Positions 34,389 to 43,909 of a DNA stretch of 64,000 nt are shown piece by piece. A model generated the notes under the pieces. That model saw nothing but the letters and a program-made list of their open reading frames with translations, was not told the origin of the DNA and ran no database searches. The position numbers and the translations under genes are program-made. How positions within the stretch are numbered: position 1 is the first letter of the stretch; each line of letters starts with the position of its first letter. This DNA comes from JAAOZP01 sp038848185 (lineage in GTDB: Archaea > Thermoproteota > EX4484-205 > JAAOZP01): assembly GCA_038848185.1 (NCBI GenBank), contig JAWCNV010000007.1, positions 1 through 64,000 on the forward strand. The letters are read 5' to 3'.

Positions 34389-35468
34389 TTGTCGTTAAAA
34401 GTATTGTTCATCCAAAAGTTTTTAAAGAGGGGAAAGGCTTTCTCACGAGGCTTGAAATTCCTTAGATGCAAGGAAGTAATTCCGCGCATAAAAGGAAGAG
34501 TTGCGATCATTGGGGCAGGGCCAGCTGGATTGACCGCCGCAGGATCATTGGTATGTGATGGGGTTGAGGTTGATGTTTACGATATGCTGCCTGAGGCAGG
34601 TGGCCTACTTCTATTCGGCATCCCGGAGTTCAGGATTCCTAAGAAGGGGGTTAGAGAAGGGGTGAAGGAGCTTGTTGAAAAAGGAATCGTCTTCAAACTC
34701 GGTAGTAAGGTTCATGATTCTGAGCATCGCGATGTGGATTTTACGGAGATCGTTGAAAGATATGATGCTGTTCTAATAGCCACAGGAGCATGGGAACCGC
34801 GCAGGTTGAAAGTTGAAGGCGAAGACCTTCAGGGCGTTTTCCACGCTGCCCCATACATCGTGAAATACTATTTGACGAAGTTCGGATACGCCTCTCCCTC
34901 AAGTCTTCCTAGCCTAGGAAGATCGGTTGCAGTCATCGGAGCAGGCTTAACAGCTATTGACTCAGCCCTCCTAGCACTTGAAATCGGTGTGAAGGAAGTT
35001 TACCTTGTTTATAGAAGAACTAGGAAGGAGGCTCCAGCAGGCGAGAAGGAGCTTAAAATGCTTGAGGAGAAAGGAGTTAGCGTAGTGGAGCTTAAGGCCC
35101 CCGTAGGCTTCAAGGGTGAAGACGGGAGGCTCAGGCAAATGTTAACTGTGGATATGCAGCTTGGGCCGCCTGACAGGAGCGGCAGACCCTCACCAATACC
35201 TGTCCCAGGCTCTGAGAAGGCTTTTGAGGTTGATTCAGTAATAGTGGCGACAGGAGGCTGTTCAACACCCCCATTCAAGAAGTATTCTGACAAGATCCGT
35301 GTGATGGAGGACGGCAGGATAATCGTTGACGATAAGAGGAGGACCAGTAAGACAGGTGTTTTCGCAGCCGGAGATGTTGAGTCAGGACCGTCACTAATAG
35401 GTCCGGCATTGAAATCCGGGTTAATCGCAGCAGAATCCATAAAAGAGTATTTAACTCAAAAAGTTTGA
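34389..35468 (+). CDS. GltD-like FAD/NAD(P) oxidoreductase
   Basis: 359 residues from TTG 34389; the exact start is uncertain because no ribosome binding site is seen and the core begins near residue 36. The FAD motif GAGPAGLTAAG near 42 is followed by the GltD-type PEAGGLLLFGIPEFRIPK, the NAD(P) motif GAGLTAIDSAL near 183, YRRTRKEAPA, and a C-terminal AAGDVESGPSLIGPAL. It lacks the N-terminal Fe-S domain of full GltD. It probably moves electrons between NAD(P)H and an unknown partner. Confidence 0.85.
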   Translation: MSLKVLFIQKFLKRGKAFSRGLKFLRCKEVIPRIKGRVAIIGAGPAGLTAAGSLVCDGVEVDVYDMLPEAGGLLLFGIPEFRIPKKGVREGVKELVEKGIVFKLGSKVHDSEHRDVDFTEIVERYDAVLIATGAWEPRRLKVEGEDLQGVFHAAPYIVKYYLTKFGYASPSSLPSLGRSVAVIGAGLTAIDSALLALEIGVKEVYLVYRRTRKEAPAGEKELKMLEEKGVSVVELKAPVGFKGEDGRLRQMLTVDMQLGPPDRSGRPSPIPVPGSEKAFEVDSVIVATGGCSTPPFKKYSDKIRVMEDGRIIVDDKRRTSKTGVFAAGDVESGPSLIGPALKSGLIAAESIKEYLTQKV

Positions 35469-35537
35469 AAACTATTTGTAAATTCAACAGTCAATAAAGT
35501 TTTTCAACTTCTACCACTCTATATTTACGGTGAGTCA

Positions 35538-36092
35538 GTGTTGAATAAGCGTATTACAATCCTTGGTTTTACAGGAAGCCTTAGGAAGGACTCTTATAAT
35601 AGGGCTCTGCTGGAAAATGCTTCAGAACTTTTGCCGAGTGAGACAAGGCTTGAAGTATTCGACTTAACCAGTATTCCTATTTTCAACCAAGATTTAGAAG
35701 CAGAGATGCCGAGCATAGTGCTAGATTTCAAGAGCAGGATTAAGACTTCAGACGCGATTCTCATAGCTACACCAGAATACAACCATTCTATACCAGGTGT
35801 TCTCAAGAATGCTATTGACTGGGCTTCAAGACCTTACGGAGACAATTCCTTCGAAGATAAGCCTGTTGCAGTAATTAGCGCATCCCCCGGTATGCTGGGG
35901 GGAGTCAGGGCACAAATACACTTGAAACAAATACTCCAAGCCTTAGACATGCGTATAGTCAATAAGCCTGAGGTAATTCTGTCTTTTGCATCTAAGAAGA
36001 TAGATAAGAATGGGAAGCTGATCGATGAAACAGCGAGGAAATTAATAGGTGATCTTCTTAAGAACTTGGTGGATTTAGCCAAGACGCAGTGA
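35538..36092 (+). CDS. NADPH-dependent FMN reductase family flavoprotein
   Basis: 184 residues from GTG 35538. Flavodoxin-like fold with the FMN phosphate loop GSLRKDSYNRAL near residue 13 and the PEYNHSIPGVLKNAIDW motif near 75-91, typical of chromate/quinone/azo reductases. It would reduce FMN or quinones with NAD(P)H. It follows the GltD-like gene by about 70 bases with its own A/T-rich promoter region (CTATATTTAC near 35518), so cotranscription is unsure. Confidence 0.9.
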   Translation: MLNKRITILGFTGSLRKDSYNRALLENASELLPSETRLEVFDLTSIPIFNQDLEAEMPSIVLDFKSRIKTSDAILIATPEYNHSIPGVLKNAIDWASRPYGDNSFEDKPVAVISASPGMLGGVRAQIHLKQILQALDMRIVNKPEVILSFASKKIDKNGKLIDETARKLIGDLLKNLVDLAKTQ

Positions 36093-36147
36093 GTGAACTA
36101 GTTCGGCAAATTGGAGGGTTTTTCTGTTAACGAATTCTTCAGGATTG

Positions 36148-37212
36148 TTAGAAATCCCATTCGACAGTTGTTTCCCTACCTTCTACTGCAGACCTGTGGA
36201 TTGCTTCAAGAATAGCTTGAACCCTAAGTCCTTCAATAGCGGGTGAAAACAGGGGTCTCCCTTCTTTAACTGATTGTACGAATTTCCTGATCCTCTCCTC
36301 ATATATGTTTACTTCAGGAAACTTATCTTGCGGCTTTACGACCATCCTGACTCCCTGAACCTCCTTGTAGATTTCAAAAGGATCTAGTTGCACTCCGCCT
36401 TCCGTTCCGAGGAGCGTGAGGCCGAATTTGTCCTCGCTTATGAATGAAGCCCAGTTTGTCTCAAGAAGCATCGTGAAATCCTTTTCAAACTTTACTAGGG
36501 CGAAAGCATTATCCTCCACTTCAAAATCCTCAGGGTTCCAAGTTTTTCCCCAGCATCCTTTTTCAGCCATCTCTGGTCTCCTGCCGAACTTGCTGTATTC
36601 TACTCCGAATGCTGATTTAGGCTTAGGAAAATTGGTGACGTACATTGCAGAGTCAACCGCGTAGCAACCTATGTCAAACAATGGCCCTGTGCCAGAAAGC
36701 TTTCTGCTCATGAAGGTTTTCGCAGGCGGTATACCCCACCTTCTTAATGCGAGGGCCCTAGCGTAGTAGACTTCACCAAGCTCCCCTGAGTCTATGAGGC
36801 TTCTCAGAATGTTCAAGTCGGGTCTAAACCGGGTCTGGAAGCCGACGATCAGTATTCTGCCTGTCTTCTTAGATGCTTCATACATTTCTATAGCGTCTTT
36901 AAGGCTTCCAGCCATAGGTTTCTCAGTTAAGACATGCGCCCCCTTCTTCATTGCGGCAACGGCAGGATCCTTATGGAACATGTTGGGCGTGCAGACGCTG
37001 ACTGCATCCATCTCCTCTTTCTCAAGCATCTCGTTATAATCAACATAGTGCTTGGGGATTTTGAACTCTTCCGCCATGCTTCTAGCAGCGTTAGCATCTA
37101 TGTCTGCACATGCAACAATTTCAACGTCGCTGATCTTCCTGTAGTTTGGAGCATGGGCGAACCTAGCTATTCCTCCGCACCCAATTATACCTACCCTAAT
37201 CTTCTGACTCAT
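36148..37212 (-). CDS. Gfo/Idh/MocA family oxidoreductase
   Basis: 354 residues. NAD(P)-binding GIIGCGGIARFAHAP near residue 8, EKPMAGS near 95, and the C-terminal GTGPLFDIGCYAVD active-site region near 165-180. Related to, but not a close copy of, the protein at 11671-12759. It probably oxidises a sugar or sugar acid. It is divergently arranged to an MFS transporter across a 150-base shared region, suggesting one carbohydrate response. Confidence 0.88.
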   Translation of the reverse strand: MSQKIRVGIIGCGGIARFAHAPNYRKISDVEIVACADIDANAARSMAEEFKIPKHYVDYNEMLEKEEMDAVSVCTPNMFHKDPAVAAMKKGAHVLTEKPMAGSLKDAIEMYEASKKTGRILIVGFQTRFRPDLNILRSLIDSGELGEVYYARALALRRWGIPPAKTFMSRKLSGTGPLFDIGCYAVDSAMYVTNFPKPKSAFGVEYSKFGRRPEMAEKGCWGKTWNPEDFEVEDNAFALVKFEKDFTMLLETNWASFISEDKFGLTLLGTEGGVQLDPFEIYKEVQGVRMVVKPQDKFPEVNIYEERIRKFVQSVKEGRPLFSPAIEGLRVQAILEAIHRSAVEGRETTVEWDF

Positions 37213-37316
37213 GGAGCATGCGGAAAAACTTCTTTTTAATAAGGTTTTTTACAATATTTTTTGGACAAACAGTCTGCATCTTGGCTTCAATAGTCCCATA
37301 AACTTCCCTTGGATAC

Positions 37317-37327
37317 GGTTTAAATAA
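37317..37327 (+). promoter_or_regulatory. TATA-like box for the MFS gene at 37363
   Basis: GGTTTAAATAA is about 40 bases before TTG 37363, leaving a short leader that contains GAGAGGAT directly before the start. Confidence 0.45.
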
Positions 37328-37362
37328 CGATTTATTAAGCGGATTAAGCATGATGAGAGGAT

Positions 37363-38586
37363 TTGGCGTCTGACGCTGATAGGGAAAGGCTCAAATGGAT
37401 GTATGGAAGATCGTTTGTAAGCTCCCTTAGCAACGGTATGATCTCCCCCTTCATATATGTTTACGCTGCTAGGATCGGAGTTTCTTCAGGTGAAATAGGT
37501 TGGATGCATTCCTTCAACAATTTTTTCACGAACAGTCTTCAAGTTCCTTGGGGAAGGCTTAGCGACAGGATTGGGAGAAGAGTCATCATCATAGTTGCAA
37601 CAAGCCTCCTAGCCTCACTCCTATGGATACCTATAGCATTAATCACCGAACCCAGATTTTTCCTCATGCTCGTGGCACTGCAGTTTCTCCTAGCCTCAGC
37701 CGCAGTCCCTGCTTGGAACGCTCTTTTAAGAGAGTCGACGCAAGCCTTTTTCAGAAGCATAGCAGTCTCAAACATAAACATCGCCTCACTACTCGGAAGC
37801 CTGATTGCAACAATCTTCTCCGGGTGGCTCATAGACTCCTCTGAAGGCAAAATCATAATTCCATCAGTCATAGCAACTATTCTAGGATTAGTGGGAGCCT
37901 TAATACTTTTAAGGGTGAGAGAGAAGGAAATTAAGAAGCCTAAACCTGGAAAACTTACCTCCATCTTTAAGGTCACAGATATCCCTAGTTTAATCAACGA
38001 GAATAATGATTTCAAGCTTTTCCTAAAGCTGTCAGCAATATACGGTTTCTCCATGTCTCTCGCGTGGCCGATATTCACGATCACTACTGCAATAATCCTA
38101 AACTTGAGTATGACGGAGGTTGGAGCCCTGTCGGTGATTCAGACAGTTGCAACGCTCCTAGTGCAGCCCTTAATGGGGCGCCTCGTAACCAGAATCGGTA
38201 AGAAGCCGCTAATAGTCTTTCACTACGTTGCCTTAACCACAGTTCCGCTAGTATACTGCTTCGCCTCAAGCTTCCTCCAGATAGCGGTGTTAAACACTTT
38301 CCTTGGACTGGTAGTAGCTGCAGGCAACGCGACAATCCTACCGTATATCCTAGATATTCTCCCCGAGAACCATGTTGGAGAATTCACCTCGATATACAAT
38401 ATGGTTATGGGCCTAGCATACTTCACTGGTTCAGCAATTGGGGGGAACGCTATTGAAATTATGAGCCAGTATCTTGGAAGAGTTTTAAGTCTTCAAGTAG
38501 GATACCTCGTCTCAGCCTCGGGGAGGCTTATCATAGGACTATCATTCCTTAAGATAAGGGAGACCGGGACGCCTAAAAGAATTTGA
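37363..38586 (+). CDS. MFS transporter
   Basis: 407 residues from TTG 37363, preceded closely by GAGAGGAT. Twelve transmembrane helices, with the MFS loop signature GRLSDRIGRRV near residue 65 and a repeat variant GRLVTRIGKKP near 268 in the second half. A cytoplasmic loop rich in Lys (near 185-200) divides the halves. Divergent from the Gfo/Idh gene. Likely a sugar or drug transporter; the substrate is not readable. Confidence 0.87.
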   Translation: MASDADRERLKWMYGRSFVSSLSNGMISPFIYVYAARIGVSSGEIGWMHSFNNFFTNSLQVPWGRLSDRIGRRVIIIVATSLLASLLWIPIALITEPRFFLMLVALQFLLASAAVPAWNALLRESTQAFFRSIAVSNINIASLLGSLIATIFSGWLIDSSEGKIIIPSVIATILGLVGALILLRVREKEIKKPKPGKLTSIFKVTDIPSLINENNDFKLFLKLSAIYGFSMSLAWPIFTITTAIILNLSMTEVGALSVIQTVATLLVQPLMGRLVTRIGKKPLIVFHYVALTTVPLVYCFASSFLQIAVLNTFLGLVVAAGNATILPYILDILPENHVGEFTSIYNMVMGLAYFTGSAIGGNAIEIMSQYLGRVLSLQVGYLVSASGRLIIGLSFLKIRETGTPKRI

Positions 38587-38649
38587 AATCTGTCTATCTA
38601 ATAGCTGAAAAACAACATAAACATGTGATTTTTACCACCGCACATTTGC

Positions 38650-39588
38650 TTAGAAGAAGTCTAGTGAAATTGTTCTTAGAACACTGTCTATCTCCATAAG
38701 CTCCTGTTCACTAAGCCTCCAGCCTGCTGCTCCAGCATTCTCCTCAGCCTGCTTAGGGTTCTTAGCCCCGGGTATTGGAACAACATTCCCATCTTTCAAC
38801 AACCAGTTCATCGCAACCTGTGCAATAGTTTTACCCCTTGCCTTAGCAATCTTCTCGAGAACAGGTAGAAGCCGGCTTACCTCCTTAAGATTCTTGTCTG
38901 AGAAAAGCTTGTTATGCCTCCTAATATCGTCAGAAGGCTTGTTGCTCAAACTGTATTTTCCGGTTAAAGCCCCCTGCGCAAGCGGGCTGTAAGCGATTAT
39001 CGTTATGTTCTCCCTTCTGCAGTAGGGTATGACCTCCTCCTCAATCTCCCTCTGCAACATGTTATACTTAACCTGGTTAGAAACTATGGGAGCTTCAGAA
39101 AGATGCTTCTTAGCCTCCTCCAGGTCTCTTACCGCGAAATTGCTGACGCCGATTGCCCTTATCTTACCCTCCTTGTAAAGCTTCCCCATAGCACGCATAG
39201 TGTGTTTCAAAGGAACCTGGTCCCAGGGGTCTGGCCAGTGAACTTGGTAAAGATCTATCTCCCTTACTCCGAGCCTTCTTAAACTGTTTTCAGCAGCCTT
39301 CAAAACATCGTCATACCTCAAGTGTCCACCCTGAACCTTCGTTGCGATAACGAGGTTCTCTCTCCCAACCTCCTTCACTGCTCTTGCAACAACCTCCTCT
39401 GAATGCCCATTCCCGTATGCTTCAGCAGTATCTATCAGGTTTACTCCAAGCTCGTATGCTCTTACAATCGCCTTCACTATCTGCTCATCCTCAACATCAA
39501 CCCCCCAAGCTTTCCCACTGGCCTGCCAAGCACCCAGACCGATTATTGATGCTTTTAAATCGCTTTTACCCAACTTAATATACTCCAT
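38650..39588 (-). CDS. Aldo/keto reductase
   Basis: 312 residues. The AKR fold and catalytic tetrad are present: Asp in LIDTAEAYGNG near residue 52 with Tyr of the same segment, Lys in VIATKVQGG near 82, His in YQVHWPDP near 117. NADPH-binding IPGAKNPKQAEENAGA near the C-terminus. It reduces aldehydes or ketones, including sugars, with NADPH. ATG 39588 follows GAGGTG at good spacing. Confidence 0.92.
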   Translation of the reverse strand: MEYIKLGKSDLKASIIGLGAWQASGKAWGVDVEDEQIVKAIVRAYELGVNLIDTAEAYGNGHSEEVVARAVKEVGRENLVIATKVQGGHLRYDDVLKAAENSLRRLGVREIDLYQVHWPDPWDQVPLKHTMRAMGKLYKEGKIRAIGVSNFAVRDLEEAKKHLSEAPIVSNQVKYNMLQREIEEEVIPYCRRENITIIAYSPLAQGALTGKYSLSNKPSDDIRRHNKLFSDKNLKEVSRLLPVLEKIAKARGKTIAQVAMNWLLKDGNVVPIPGAKNPKQAEENAGAAGWRLSEQELMEIDSVLRTISLDFF

Positions 39589-39784
39589 ACCTTACACCTC
39601 GGAAACGAAATAGTCTTCTTCGTTTTTAAACTTTCTCCGAAGCTGAAGGATGCATCAAACATCTTTTAGAAAAAAGACAGTTTATAAGGATATCCCCGCT
39701 TCAAATCCTTAACAGCCTTTAAAGGAAGCTTATCGAACCAGTTTATCTCTATTACAATACTTCGCTCACCCGAAAAACCAAAGA

Positions 39785-39793
39785 TTTATATAT
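39785..39793 (+). promoter_or_regulatory. TATA-like box for the ACT-V4R gene
   Basis: TTTATATAT lies about 37 bases before ATG 39826; an additional TTTATAAGG occurs near 39680 with no gene at leaderless distance. Confidence 0.45.
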
Positions 39794-39825
39794 GTTGAGC
39801 AGCACATCACACCCAGTGAATATAA

Positions 39826-40650
39826 ATGAAGGGGGAGTCGCATTCTCAGAGTCCTAGCGGGAAGAAAAAGCTTAACCCAAAGGAGGTTCTATGTTCAGAG
39901 TATCATCCTAATGAGAAGGTTGTCGAATGGTCTTTAAAAGCTAGGAATATGCCGGGGATAATGGCCACTATTATGAATGTCCTATCTGAAAAAGGAGTGA
40001 GGTTCCTCTCCGGCTTCCAAACCATAGATCCGAATGAAAACATTTTTCTCCTAGGGGGCTTCATAGACCTCTCGGCTTCAAAAATTAAATCAGAAGACGT
40101 TGGAAAATTATTGAGAGCTGTTGAGGGTGTTTTAGAGGTTAATGTTCATGAGGAAATGTTCGACGGGTTGATTATCGACGAGCTCCATTTCCCGCTGAAA
40201 GTTTCAGGTGAGAGAAGCTTTACTTTCAGGGTTGAAACATTCGGAGGTATACTTAAGAGGCTTTATGAGAAGTTTGGAACTGGTGCTGCAGTAATACTCT
40301 ACGAAATGGGTATGGCAGCAGGCGAGAGTAGGGCGAAGAGTGCTGTGAAGAAGCATCGCACAGATAAGTTAGGCATTTTGAAACTGATAATGGCTGAAAG
40401 GTCTGCTAAAGGCTGGTGTCTAGCTGAAGTGGAGGATTTCAGCAGTAAAAAGGCTGTGCTGACAGTTAATGACTTATTTGAATGCATGCCTTTTAAAGGT
40501 AAGCAGGACAGGGCAATCAGCCATTTCTTCAGGGGGTATTTGGCAGGAATATGTCAAACCCTATTTGGTAAAGAGGTTTCTGTAACGGAGGTTGAATGCA
40601 TAGCCAAGGGGGACCCTGTCTGTAAATTTAACATTCAGGTCAAGGATTAA
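39826..40650 (+). CDS. ACT-V4R domain sensor protein
   Basis: 274 residues. Residues 35-115 look like an ACT domain (ARNMPGIMATIMNVLSEKGVRF). The second half is a V4R/4VR small-molecule-binding domain (AVILYEMGMAAGES near 165, then a late ECIAKGDPVCKFNI with the conserved Cys pair typical of V4R). Such proteins are thought to sense small hydrophobic or amino-acid ligands. No DNA-binding domain is visible, so it probably acts through another protein. Single gene. Confidence 0.82.
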   Translation: MKGESHSQSPSGKKKLNPKEVLCSEYHPNEKVVEWSLKARNMPGIMATIMNVLSEKGVRFLSGFQTIDPNENIFLLGGFIDLSASKIKSEDVGKLLRAVEGVLEVNVHEEMFDGLIIDELHFPLKVSGERSFTFRVETFGGILKRLYEKFGTGAAVILYEMGMAAGESRAKSAVKKHRTDKLGILKLIMAERSAKGWCLAEVEDFSSKKAVLTVNDLFECMPFKGKQDRAISHFFRGYLAGICQTLFGKEVSVTEVECIAKGDPVCKFNIQVKD

Positions 40651-40694
40651 CCTTTTTAATGAAACATATAGAAGACTTAGCCTTTTCTTTATTA

Positions 40695-40705
40695 AAGCTT
40701 ATATC
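40695..40705 (+). promoter_or_regulatory. TATA-like box for the GH1 gene
   Basis: AAGCTTATATC is centred about 27 bases before ATG 40728, fitting a leaderless start. Confidence 0.45.
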
Positions 40706-40727
40706 TCTATTATGAGTTTCTTTTCCT

Positions 40728-42263
40728 ATGTTTCCAAAGAATTTTCTCTGGGGGGCTGCGGAAGCAGGTTTCCAGTTTGAGATGGGTGATTCCGATGGTA
40801 GGAATGTTGATCCTAATACTGATTGGTTTAAATGGGTTCATGATGCTGAGAATATCCGTAATAAAACTGTTAGTGGAGACCTTCCTGAGAACGGGATTAA
40901 CTACTGGGAGCTTTACAAGGTTGACCATGATTTGGCAAGAGGCTTGGGAATGAATGCCTATAGGCTTGGGGTTGAGTGGAGCAGAATATTTCCTAAAAAC
41001 ACTTCAGAAGTTAAAACTGACGTAGAGATATCTTCAGACGGAAGGATAAGCAGGATAGAGTTGGATGAGAAGAGCCTAGAGAAGCTGGAGCCATTAGCAG
41101 ACATGAATGCTCTAAAACACTATGAGAAGATGATTGACGACCTGAGGGAGAAAGGGTTTAAAGTAATAATATGTCTTAATCATTTCACTCTCCCACTCTG
41201 GGTGCATGACCCGATTGTCGCAAGGGATTCTAAGCTTAAGCGTGGGCCGAGAGGATGGTACGATCAGGATACGGTTGTCGAGTTCACGAAGTACGCAGCC
41301 TTCCTAGCGTGGAAGCTTGGGGCAAAGATAGATATGTGGGCTACTTTCAACGAGCCGAATGTGGTTGCGGAGATGGGTTACTTCATGGGGCTGGGAGGGT
41401 TTCCACCAGGCATCAAGATGAATGCTTTAAGCTCTTTCAGAGTGTTTAAAAGGGTTTTGCTTAACATGATTGTTGCGCATGCAAGAGCCTTCGAAGCCAT
41501 TAAGAAGTTTGATGTTCAGCGTGCTGACTCAGATAGTTCTCAGCCTGCTTCGGTAGGAATTATTCAAAACGTTATTCCAGCGATGCCGCTGAACCCCTCT
41601 AGGGATGCTGATTTACAGGCTTCACGCTTCCTTGAGAAGATGCATAACGATTTTTTCATTGACGCTGCATCATCCGGCTGGGTTGACATGAACCTAAACA
41701 ATATTAAAGATGAGAACGAGGTTAAGAAGGATCTTGAAGGCAAGATGGATTGGCTGGGTTTAAACTATTATACTCGGATGGTTGTAAGCGGTAAGAAGTT
41801 TTTCCTAGCGAGATTAGTCTCAGGCATTTCAGCTATCCCAGAACTCGTTGAAGGTTATGGTTTCGCGTGTAAAGCCAATGAAGTTTCCAAGGATGGTAGA
41901 CCAACATCAGACTTCGGCTGGGAACTGTATCCAGAAGGGCTTGTAAGAGTAGTTGTCGAAATGTCGAGATACGGTAAGCCTATTTACGTGACTGAGAATG
42001 GTGCTGCAGACTCCGAGGACAGAATTAGATCAAGATATATCGTTGAACACTTGAAGGTTTTGGAGAACTTGGTTGAGGAGAAGCATGTCGACCTAAGGGG
42101 TTACTTCCATTGGGCTTTAACAGACAACTATGAGTGGGCAGAAGGATTCAGTATGAAGTTTGGATTATATGGCGTTGATCTTAAAACTAAGAAGAGGCTT
42201 CGGAGAAAAGGCGCCGAGGTTCTTAGAAAAATAATTCAGAACGGTACCGTAAGCAACACGTGA
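40728..42263 (+). CDS. Family GH1 beta-glycosidase (LacS-like)
   Basis: 511 residues. GH1 landmarks: N-terminal FPKNFLWGAAEAGFQFE, GMNAYRLGVEWSRIFP, acid/base Glu in TFNEPN near residue 209, nucleophile Glu in YVTENGAAD near 423, and HWALTDNYEWAEGF near 460-475. Archaeal inserts between the strands make it longer than bacterial members, as in Sulfolobus LacS. No signal peptide, so intracellular hydrolysis of beta-linked gluco- or galactosides. It leads a set of carbohydrate genes with the GH130 enzyme downstream. Confidence 0.94.
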   Translation: MFPKNFLWGAAEAGFQFEMGDSDGRNVDPNTDWFKWVHDAENIRNKTVSGDLPENGINYWELYKVDHDLARGLGMNAYRLGVEWSRIFPKNTSEVKTDVEISSDGRISRIELDEKSLEKLEPLADMNALKHYEKMIDDLREKGFKVIICLNHFTLPLWVHDPIVARDSKLKRGPRGWYDQDTVVEFTKYAAFLAWKLGAKIDMWATFNEPNVVAEMGYFMGLGGFPPGIKMNALSSFRVFKRVLLNMIVAHARAFEAIKKFDVQRADSDSSQPASVGIIQNVIPAMPLNPSRDADLQASRFLEKMHNDFFIDAASSGWVDMNLNNIKDENEVKKDLEGKMDWLGLNYYTRMVVSGKKFFLARLVSGISAIPELVEGYGFACKANEVSKDGRPTSDFGWELYPEGLVRVVVEMSRYGKPIYVTENGAADSEDRIRSRYIVEHLKVLENLVEEKHVDLRGYFHWALTDNYEWAEGFSMKFGLYGVDLKTKKRLRRKGAEVLRKIIQNGTVSNT

Positions 42264-42290
42264 TAATATCTTGAGGATCCTTTTAAACAA

Positions 42291-42686
42291 ATGAGCCGGA
42301 AGAAACTTATCTACGTTATTCAAAAACACGCGGCAACGCATCTCCACTATGATCTCAGGCTTGAAATGGATGGTGTTCTGAAAAGCTGGGCTATTCCTAA
42401 GGAGCCTGAGGATAAGCCTGGTGCAAGGAGGCTGGCCATACAGGTTGAGGATCATCCTCTGGAATATGCCAGTTTTGAAGGATTCATTCCTGAAGGCCAA
42501 TACGGTGCAGGGGAGGTTGAGAGATGGGATTTCGGGAACTATGAGCTTGTAAAAAAGACGGAGAGGAGTATAGAGGTTGAAATATATGGGAAACGCCTCA
42601 AGGGACGTTTCATCCTGATGAAATTTGAGAAAGCAGGAGGAAACGCTTGGCTCTTCTTTAAGAAGAAGAGCAGTGTCCGTGCTTAA
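42291..42686 (+). CDS. Stand-alone LigD-type 3'-phosphoesterase
   Basis: 131 residues, one domain only. The PE motifs are clear: HAATHLHYDLRLEMDG near residue 13-28, SWAIPKEP near 32, EGQYGAGEVERWDFG near 68-82 and LKGRFILMKF near 102. The His, Asp and Arg residues bind Mn2+. The enzyme trims 3'-ribonucleotides and 3'-phosphates at DNA ends. The ligase and polymerase domains of bacterial LigD and Ku are absent here; free-standing archaeal PE proteins are known. It starts 28 bases after the GH1 stop. Confidence 0.9.
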   Translation: MSRKKLIYVIQKHAATHLHYDLRLEMDGVLKSWAIPKEPEDKPGARRLAIQVEDHPLEYASFEGFIPEGQYGAGEVERWDFGNYELVKKTERSIEVEIYGKRLKGRFILMKFEKAGGNAWLFFKKKSSVRA

Positions 42687-42822
42687 ACCATGGCGACCAA
42701 GTTAAAAACATCTAACCCTTAAGAGTAAAAACAGTTTTTTTCCCATTCTCTGTGTCTACTCTGTTTAACAGCAAGGTTCATATAGATGTAGGTCTAACAA
42801 AAATTTCAGGGTGTAGCTGCAA

Positions 42823-43836
42823 ATGGGTGGAGTAAGAATAATCGGAGAAAATTTGAAAAACATGCCTTGGCAGGATAAGCCTGAAGGTTATGAAGGCGTT
42901 ATATGGAGGTATGATAAGAATCCTCTAACGAAGTGGAATCCTACTAAGAGCACTGCAAGAATATTCAATAGTGCGGTGGTCCCGTTTAAGAACAGGTTTG
43001 TAGGAGTTTTCAGGGCGGACCATAAGGACGGTAAAGCTAGGCTTCACGTGGGTTGGAGCGAAGACGGGGTTTCATGGGATATCGAGGACGAGGTGATAAT
43101 GTGGAAGGATGAGAAGGGAGAAATATACCAGCCTAACTACGCTTACGACCCGAGGGTTGTTAAGATAGAGGACACCTATTACATAACTTGGTGCACAGAC
43201 TTCTTCGGCCCCACTATAGGAGTAGGTAGGACGAAGGATTTCAAAGAGTTCACCCGGCTTGAAAACGCTTTCCTCCCCTTCAATAGGAATGGTGTCCTAT
43301 TCCCGAGGAAGGTCAATGGTAAATACTTAATGCTTTCAAGACCCAGCGATACTGGGCACACTCCTTTCGGAGACATCTTCCTGAGCGAAAGCCCTGACAT
43401 GATTCACTGGGGGAGACACAGGAGGGTTATGGGTAGAGGAGGATCAGGATGGTGGCAGGGGCTTAAAATCGGAGCAGGCCCAATACCAATTGAAACAACA
43501 GAGGGTTGGCTGCTTTTCTACCATGGTGTGGTTCTTACGTGCAACGGTTATGTCTATAGCTGTGGGGCAGCAATACTAGACTTAAACACTCCCTCCAGGG
43601 TTCTATACAGGTGTAGAGACTACTTGTTGACGCCGGAGAAGGAGTATGAGACAGTAGGCTTTGTTCCCAACGTAGTTTTTCCGTGCGCAACCTTAACGGA
43701 TGCGGAAAGTGGTAGAATCGCCCTGTACTATGGTTCTGCAGACACATATGTTTCACTGGCTTTTGCATATGTTGACGAAGTAGTGGACTACGTTAAAGAA
43801 AACGCGGAGCCGTTTCGCGAGGGAGAGGGAAGATAA
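42823..43836 (+). CDS. Family GH130 glycoside phosphorylase or hydrolase
   Basis: 337 residues. A five-bladed propeller of the GH130 type: FRADHKDGKARLHVGWSEDG near residue 63, YDPRVVKIEDTYYITW near 108, and WWQGLKIGAGPIPIETTEGWLLFYHG near 208-233. The family includes beta-1,4-mannosylglucose and mannooligosaccharide phosphorylases and some hydrolases. No signal peptide. With the GH1 gene upstream it suggests use of beta-mannosides or related oligosaccharides inside the cell. TTCATATAG near 42777 is a possible TATA-like box. Confidence 0.88.
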   Translation: MGGVRIIGENLKNMPWQDKPEGYEGVIWRYDKNPLTKWNPTKSTARIFNSAVVPFKNRFVGVFRADHKDGKARLHVGWSEDGVSWDIEDEVIMWKDEKGEIYQPNYAYDPRVVKIEDTYYITWCTDFFGPTIGVGRTKDFKEFTRLENAFLPFNRNGVLFPRKVNGKYLMLSRPSDTGHTPFGDIFLSESPDMIHWGRHRRVMGRGGSGWWQGLKIGAGPIPIETTEGWLLFYHGVVLTCNGYVYSCGAAILDLNTPSRVLYRCRDYLLTPEKEYETVGFVPNVVFPCATLTDAESGRIALYYGSADTYVSLAFAYVDEVVDYVKENAEPFREGEGR

Positions 43837-43909
43837 ATAGTATCCGTTTTGAAGAAAACAAGTTTGGCAGCTGTTTCAACCGTTAGGAAAACCCTAAAAC
43901 CTATGTCAG

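Noticed and set aside
37348..37400. C/D-box guide RNA suggested by ATGATGA, CTGA and TGATA spacing
   Set aside because: No final D box follows at the right distance and the region is the leader and start of the MFS gene.
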